Shown here: positions 30,979-31,238 of the stretch, one piece after another
How the letters are laid out: every line of letters starts with the position of its first letter
How positions within the stretch are numbered: the first letter of the stretch is position 1
Assembly (NCBI GenBank): GCA_046262995.1
Contig: JBHELQ010000109.1
Coordinates: 1-31,238, forward strand
Length of the DNA stretch: 31,238 nt
Direction of reading: 5' to 3'
From: JBHELQ01 sp046262995
GTDB lineage: Bacteria; Actinomycetota; Thermoleophilia; Solirubrobacterales; Thermoleophilaceae
Notes under the pieces: generated by a model
Database searches by the model: none
What the model saw: the letters and a program-made list of their open reading frames with translations, nothing else
What the model was told of the DNA's origin: nothing
Position numbers and translations under genes: made by a program

Positions 30979-31238
30979 CGGCGCAGCTCCTCGTAGAGGC
31001 CCAGGGTCCGGCGGGCGATCCCCTCCCAGGAGAAGGGGCCGGCCGCCGCCGCCGCGGCTCGCTCCGAGAGGGCTGCGCGCTTCGCGGGGTCGTCCAGAAG
31101 CTCGCGCATCGCCGCGGCCAGGGCGGCGGGATCCCCGGGCGGCACCAATCGCCCGGCGCCGTGGTCCTCCGCGACCTCGCGGAAGCCGCCCACGGCGCTC
31201 AGCACTACCGGCTTGGCCACGGCAAGGCCGATGTACAG
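30975..31238 (-). CDS. Glycosyltransferase, GT-B type, C-terminal end (partial)
   Basis: The 87 residues in the window show the end of a GT4-like glycosyltransferase: AKPVVLSAVGGFREVAEDHG and GRLVPPGDPAALAAAMRELL, the nucleotide-sugar donor-binding region, then a terminal helix (WEGIARRTLGLYEELRR). The 5' part lies beyond the window. Its TGA overlaps the ATG of the formyltransferase gene by 4 nt, so the two are co-translated and probably act in the same glycan pathway. Donor and acceptor cannot be told. Confidence 0.88.
   Translation of the reverse strand: MYIGLAVAKPVVLSAVGGFREVAEDHGAGRLVPPGDPAALAAAMRELLDDPAKRAALSERAAAAAAGPFSWEGIARRTLGLYEELRR

Noticed and set aside
1..31238. CRISPR arrays, insertion sequences, prophage or tRNA genes
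   Set aside because: No regularly spaced repeats, transposase or integrase motifs, or tRNA-like cloverleaf with a CCA end were found on reading both strands.

Overview
The window is very GC-rich, densely packed chromosomal DNA. It reads as a high-GC actinobacterium, and my best guess is the class Thermoleophilia (Solirubrobacterales/Gaiellales type). Reasons: gyrB-gyrA order, a fhaA-fhaB-pstP-rodA-pbpA-pknB cell-envelope signalling locus, a DUF4446 gene, and many GTG starts. The placement is an inference; there is no rRNA in the window. I see no tRNA, CRISPR array, insertion sequence, integrase or other sign of a mobile element.

Layout. (1) 1-2638, plus: end of gyrB and complete gyrA. (2) 2639-2922: the only sizeable gene-poor gap. 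It is structured, with an extended Shine-Dalgarno, a tiny ORF, hairpins and a strong terminator. (3) 2923-6005 (possibly 6074), minus: a membrane protein with a CARDB-like C-terminal domain, a DUF4446 protein, prephenate dehydratase (pheA) and an HNH endonuclease. (4) 6189-16284, plus: one tight eight-gene block. It holds a Ser/Thr kinase with a polytopic membrane domain, FhaA-like and FhaB-like FHA proteins, PP2C phosphatase PstP, SEDS protein RodA/FtsW, a penicillin-binding protein, a PASTA kinase (PknB-like) and D-Ala-D-Ala ligase. Genes overlap by 1-4 nt or lie 1-15 nt apart. (5) 16288-17769, minus: a third Ser/Thr kinase, with an extracellular discoidin-like domain. Only 17 bp away is a divergent DsbA/SpxH-like thioredoxin-fold protein (17787-18620). 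(6) 18617-22189, minus: purM, a GAF-GAF-SpoIIE phosphatase and a DedA membrane protein. (7) 22219-26581, plus: a DegT-type sugar aminotransferase, a CapD/FlaA1-type nucleotide-sugar dehydratase and a two-TM LytR_C protein. (8) 26598-31238, minus: a very large zinc ribbon-adenylyl cyclase-AAA-TPR regulator, a sugar formyltransferase-like protein and the end of a glycosyltransferase.

How the parts fit. The central block is a Ser/Thr phosphorylation circuit (kinases, phosphatase, phosphothreonine-reading FHA proteins) wired into peptidoglycan polymerisation (RodA plus PBP) and precursor supply (Ddl). The right-hand side contains the enzyme types needed to make, N-formylate and transfer an amino-deoxy sugar, with a predicted cAMP-producing regulator in between. 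Several genes have a TANNNT hexamer 6-12 nt before the start codon, which suggests leaderless or very short-leader transcripts. Nothing here is clearly a new defence or mobile system. The least explained items are the 2639-2922 element, the two kinases with unusual membrane or extracellular modules, and the missing canonical start codon of the CARDB-like membrane protein.
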